NCBI GenBank assembly: GCA_002451175.1
Contig: DKBI01000144.1
Location: 1-7,032 of the forward strand
Origin: Betaproteobacteria bacterium UBA6904
GTDB lineage: Bacteria > Pseudomonadota > Gammaproteobacteria > Burkholderiales > SG8-39
Length of the DNA: 7,032 nt
Reading direction: 5' to 3'
The position numbers were made by a program, and so were the translations under genes. Below the pieces are notes generated by a model. It was not told the origin of the DNA, ran no database searches, and saw only the letters and a list, made by a program, of their open reading frames with translations. Of the stretch, positions 4,655 to 7,032 are shown piece by piece (within the stretch, counting starts at the first letter, position 1; each line of letters opens with the position of its first letter).

Positions 4655-7032
4655 TCGTTCTTCTTCGGCGCCTGTGGCGCATTGACGGCGACGGCGCCGC
4701 CCGCTTGGGGCGCATGCCGGCGCTCGCGCCAGTTCTCGACCAGCGAGTAGGCCGCGGGCACCACCACGAGCGTCAGCAATGTGGAGGTGAGCATGCCGCC
4801 GATCACGGCGACGGCGAGCGGCGCGTTCGTTTCCGCACCGGCGCCCAGGCCGAGCGCCGCGGGAAACAGGGCGAGAATGATCGTGAGCGAAGTCATCAGG
4901 ACGGGCCGCATGCGGATCGGGCAGGCGTCCGCAAGCGCCGCGTCAACCCCCATGCCCTGGGCGCGCCGCTGGTTCGTCAGGTCGACGAGGAGAATCGAGT
5001 TCTTGGCGACCAGGCCGATCAGCAGCACCAGCCCGATCATCGAATAGATATTGAGCGTGTGCAGCGGCACGCGCACGCCCCAAGCCTGTCCGAGTTCGGA
5101 CAGGGGCACGAAGATCCACAGCGCCAGCACGCCGCCGACGATGGCGAGCGGCACCGCGAGCATGATGAACAGCGGCTGCAGGAAGGAGTTGAACTGGCTC
5201 GCCAGCACCATGAAGAGCAACACGATCGCGAGCCCGAAGGTGAAGACGATCGCCTCCCGCGTCTTCTCCAGCTGCTCCGCCTCGCCTACGAAGACGACGT
5301 TGTAGCCGATGGGCAGCTGCCTGGCCGCCTCGCGAACCTTCTCGATCGCCGCAGCGAGCGGCAGGGAAGGCGTCGCGTAGAACGTCGCGGAATACTGCAG
5401 GTCGAAGCGCCCGATGACCGCCGGCCCGATGCGCTCCCGGAAGGACGCCACCGTGTCGAGCCGCACGAGCTGTCCCTGCCGGTTGCGCAGGTAGATCTTC
5501 GACAGATCGGATTGGGCCGCGAACTCCCCGTCCTTGGCCTTGACGCGAATGTCGTAGCGCTCGCCGTCGCCCGGATCGTCGTTGTACTTCGCGATGTCCA
5601 CGCCGCCCGTGAGCATGTTGATGGCCAGCGCGAGATCCTGCGACGAGAGGTTGACGCCGGCGGCCCGCACGCGGTCGGGCTCGAGCACGAGCTGCGGCAG
5701 GTCCAGCTGGAGGTCGGTGTCCATGCGGCCGATCGCGGGGTCGGCCTGCAAGGTGCGTTGCAGCTCGCCCGCCAGCCGGCCCATCTCCGCGAGGTTCGTA
5801 CCCTTGACGACGAATTGCAAAGGCTCGGAGCGTTGTCCCTGCACGATGCCGAAGCCCCGCGGGAACGCGCGTGCACCGGCAACCTGGGACAGGTCGCGGC
5901 GCATCGCCTGCAGCACCTCCTGCTGGGTCATGCCCCCGGCCTTGCGGCGCTCGGCCTTCGGCTTCATCCGGCCAACCAGCGTTGCCTGGTTCACCTGGCC
6001 GGCGGATCCCAGTCCGATCACCCCGAATTCGGTCACCACATCGGGATAACGGAACACGATCTGCTCCACCTCGCGCAGCTTGCCTTCGGTGTACTGGATG
6101 GACGAGCCCAGCGGCGTGCGGATGGAAACCAGGAAGCGGCCCTCGTCCGCCTGCGGCGCGAGTTCCGTGGGCAACTTCTTGAACAGGGGCACCACCGTCG
6201 CCGTGACCACGGCCGCCGCCGCGAGCACCCACCAGCGACGCGTCAGCGTTACGCGCAGGACGCGTTTGTAGAGCGACTCGATGCGCTCGAAGAAGTGCTC
6301 GAGCAGCCAGTACAGGCGGCCATGTTTCTTCTGCACGTGCATGTACCGCGAGCACAGCATCGGCGTGAGCGTCATCGAGACAAAGAGCGACACCAGGACG
6401 CCGAAGGTCACCACCACCGCAAAGGAGCGCAGAAATTGACCGACGATTCCCGACACGAAGATGACCGGCGCAAAGATGGCCACTAGAGAAAACGAAGCCG
6501 CGATGACGGCGAACGTCACCTCGCGGCTGCCCTCGACCGCCGCGATCCGGGTGTCGGCCACGAGATGCTCGCGGTGCCGGTAGATGTTCTCCAGCACCAC
6601 GATCGCGTCGTCCACCACGACGCCGATGAGCAGGAGCAGCGCGAGCAGCGTCACCGAGTTGAACGTATAGCCGAAGAAGTACATCACCGCGATGGCGCCA
6701 AAGAGCGACACCGGAATTGCGGTGGCGATGATGACCGTGGCGCGGAAGCTCTTCAGGAACAGCCAGACGATCAGCGCCGCGAGCAGCGTGCCCTCGACGA
6801 GGTGGGACTTGAGGGCGTCCACCATCTCGCCGATGAAGACGGCGTCGTTCTGCACGTAATGCAGTTCGAGTCCGGGCGGAAGCTGCGGCCGGATCTCGTG
6901 CTCGATCCGGTCGCGGACGCGCTCGATGATTTCGACGGTGTTGGTGTTGGGAACCTTGACGATGCCGACGCCGACCGTCGGCTTGCCGTTGAAGCGGGCG
7001 AGCTGCCGGAAATCCGACAGGCCGTCCTCGAT
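4651..7032 (-). CDS. RND multidrug efflux transporter, HAE1/AcrB type, 5' end cut by the window edge
   Basis: The frame is open on the minus strand from the right edge to a TAG at 4653-4651, giving 793 residues. By alignment of the motif positions with AcrB, roughly 265 N-terminal residues are missing (full proteins are about 1030-1050). The ATG at 6855 is internal: the 59 codons before it read as good RND porter sequence, including V-G-V-G-I-V-K-V-P-N-T-N-T. The proton-relay acidic pair is present in G-V-V-V-D-D-A-I-V-V-L-E-N (fragment residues 137-149; Asp141/Asp142, AcrB Asp407/408), and the relay Lys is in L-V-A-K-N-S-I-L-L-V-D (Lys677, AcrB Lys940), so it should be proton-driven and functional. 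The second periplasmic porter/docking region lies between about 285 and 590. The protein ends in an Ala/Pro-rich tail with Lys-Lys-Asn-Asp. It would pump drugs or other amphiphiles from the inner membrane or periplasm through a tripartite complex; the adaptor gene, if linked, should lie beyond the right edge. Substrate not predictable. Confidence 0.95.
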   Translation of the reverse strand: MEDGLSDFRQLARFNGKPTVGVGIVKVPNTNTVEIIERVRDRIEHEIRPQLPPGLELHYVQNDAVFIGEMVDALKSHLVEGTLLAALIVWLFLKSFRATVIIATAIPVSLFGAIAVMYFFGYTFNSVTLLALLLLIGVVVDDAIVVLENIYRHREHLVADTRIAAVEGSREVTFAVIAASFSLVAIFAPVIFVSGIVGQFLRSFAVVVTFGVLVSLFVSMTLTPMLCSRYMHVQKKHGRLYWLLEHFFERIESLYKRVLRVTLTRRWWVLAAAAVVTATVVPLFKKLPTELAPQADEGRFLVSIRTPLGSSIQYTEGKLREVEQIVFRYPDVVTEFGVIGLGSAGQVNQATLVGRMKPKAERRKAGGMTQQEVLQAMRRDLSQVAGARAFPRGFGIVQGQRSEPLQFVVKGTNLAEMGRLAGELQRTLQADPAIGRMDTDLQLDLPQLVLEPDRVRAAGVNLSSQDLALAINMLTGGVDIAKYNDDPGDGERYDIRVKAKDGEFAAQSDLSKIYLRNRQGQLVRLDTVASFRERIGPAVIGRFDLQYSATFYATPSLPLAAAIEKVREAARQLPIGYNVVFVGEAEQLEKTREAIVFTFGLAIVLLFMVLASQFNSFLQPLFIMLAVPLAIVGGVLALWIFVPLSELGQAWGVRVPLHTLNIYSMIGLVLLIGLVAKNSILLVDLTNQRRAQGMGVDAALADACPIRMRPVLMTSLTIILALFPAALGLGAGAETNAPLAVAVIGGMLTSTLLTLVVVPAAYSLVENWRERRHAPQAGGAVAVNAPQAPKKND

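Noticed and set aside
4668..4680. GCGCC-TGT-GGCGC stem-loop near the RND stop codon as a terminator
   Set aside because: The stem is only 5 bp and lies inside the RND coding tail (Ala/Pro codons). It has no T run on either strand.
4705..6486. 593-codon open frame on the plus strand opposite the RND gene
   Set aside because: Its translation is very rich in His, Arg and Gln with no domain pattern, typical of the antisense of high-GC coding sequence. The opposite strand encodes an unmistakable RND transporter with intact motifs.
6853..6855. ATG as the start of the RND gene
   Set aside because: The frame stays open to the window edge with good porter-domain sequence before this Met, so the gene is cut by the window, not started or truncated here.

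Overview
The window is GC-rich (about two thirds by eye), densely coding and Gram-negative in character. It has a periplasmic YceI protein with a signal peptide, a HAE1-type RND inner-membrane pump, and an ECF sigma factor with a membrane-spanning anti-sigma factor. This mix and the codon use fit a high-GC proteobacterium, most likely beta- or gammaproteobacterial. That placement is inference, because there is no rRNA or other marker gene here.

Layout from left to right: (1) the C-terminal end of an unidentified multi-pass membrane protein (1-228, +); (2) a secreted YceI-family protein (281-877, +); (3) an ECF sigma factor (954-1481, +, true start perhaps 981) with its anti-sigma factor 7 bases downstream (1489-2259, +); (4) a convergent NYN-nuclease/OST-HTH (LOTUS) protein (2266-3075, -); (5) a divergent ThDP-dependent enzyme of the acetolactate synthase/benzoylformate decarboxylase superfamily (3113-4654, +); (6) the C-terminal three quarters of an RND efflux transporter (4651-7032, -, running off the right edge).

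The left block (membrane protein, YceI, sigma, anti-sigma) is co-directional and plausibly one functional unit. An envelope signal would be sensed by the periplasmic part of the anti-sigma factor, releasing the sigma factor, and YceI is a candidate product or target of that response. The NYN protein, the ThDP enzyme and the RND pump lie on alternating strands and show no clear functional link to each other. Their junctions are very tight: a 6-bp convergent gap, a 37-bp divergent gap and a 4-bp convergent overlap.

I see no RNA genes, CRISPR arrays, insertion sequences, integrase genes or obvious repeats. No intergenic stretch exceeds 80 bases. Nothing here amounts to a clearly new defence or mobile system. 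The points most worth checking are the YceI/ECF/anti-sigma module with a non-zinc anti-sigma factor, a possible autoregulatory ECF promoter overlapping the sigma gene start, the unknown substrate of the ThDP enzyme, and the palindrome in the short divergent gap.
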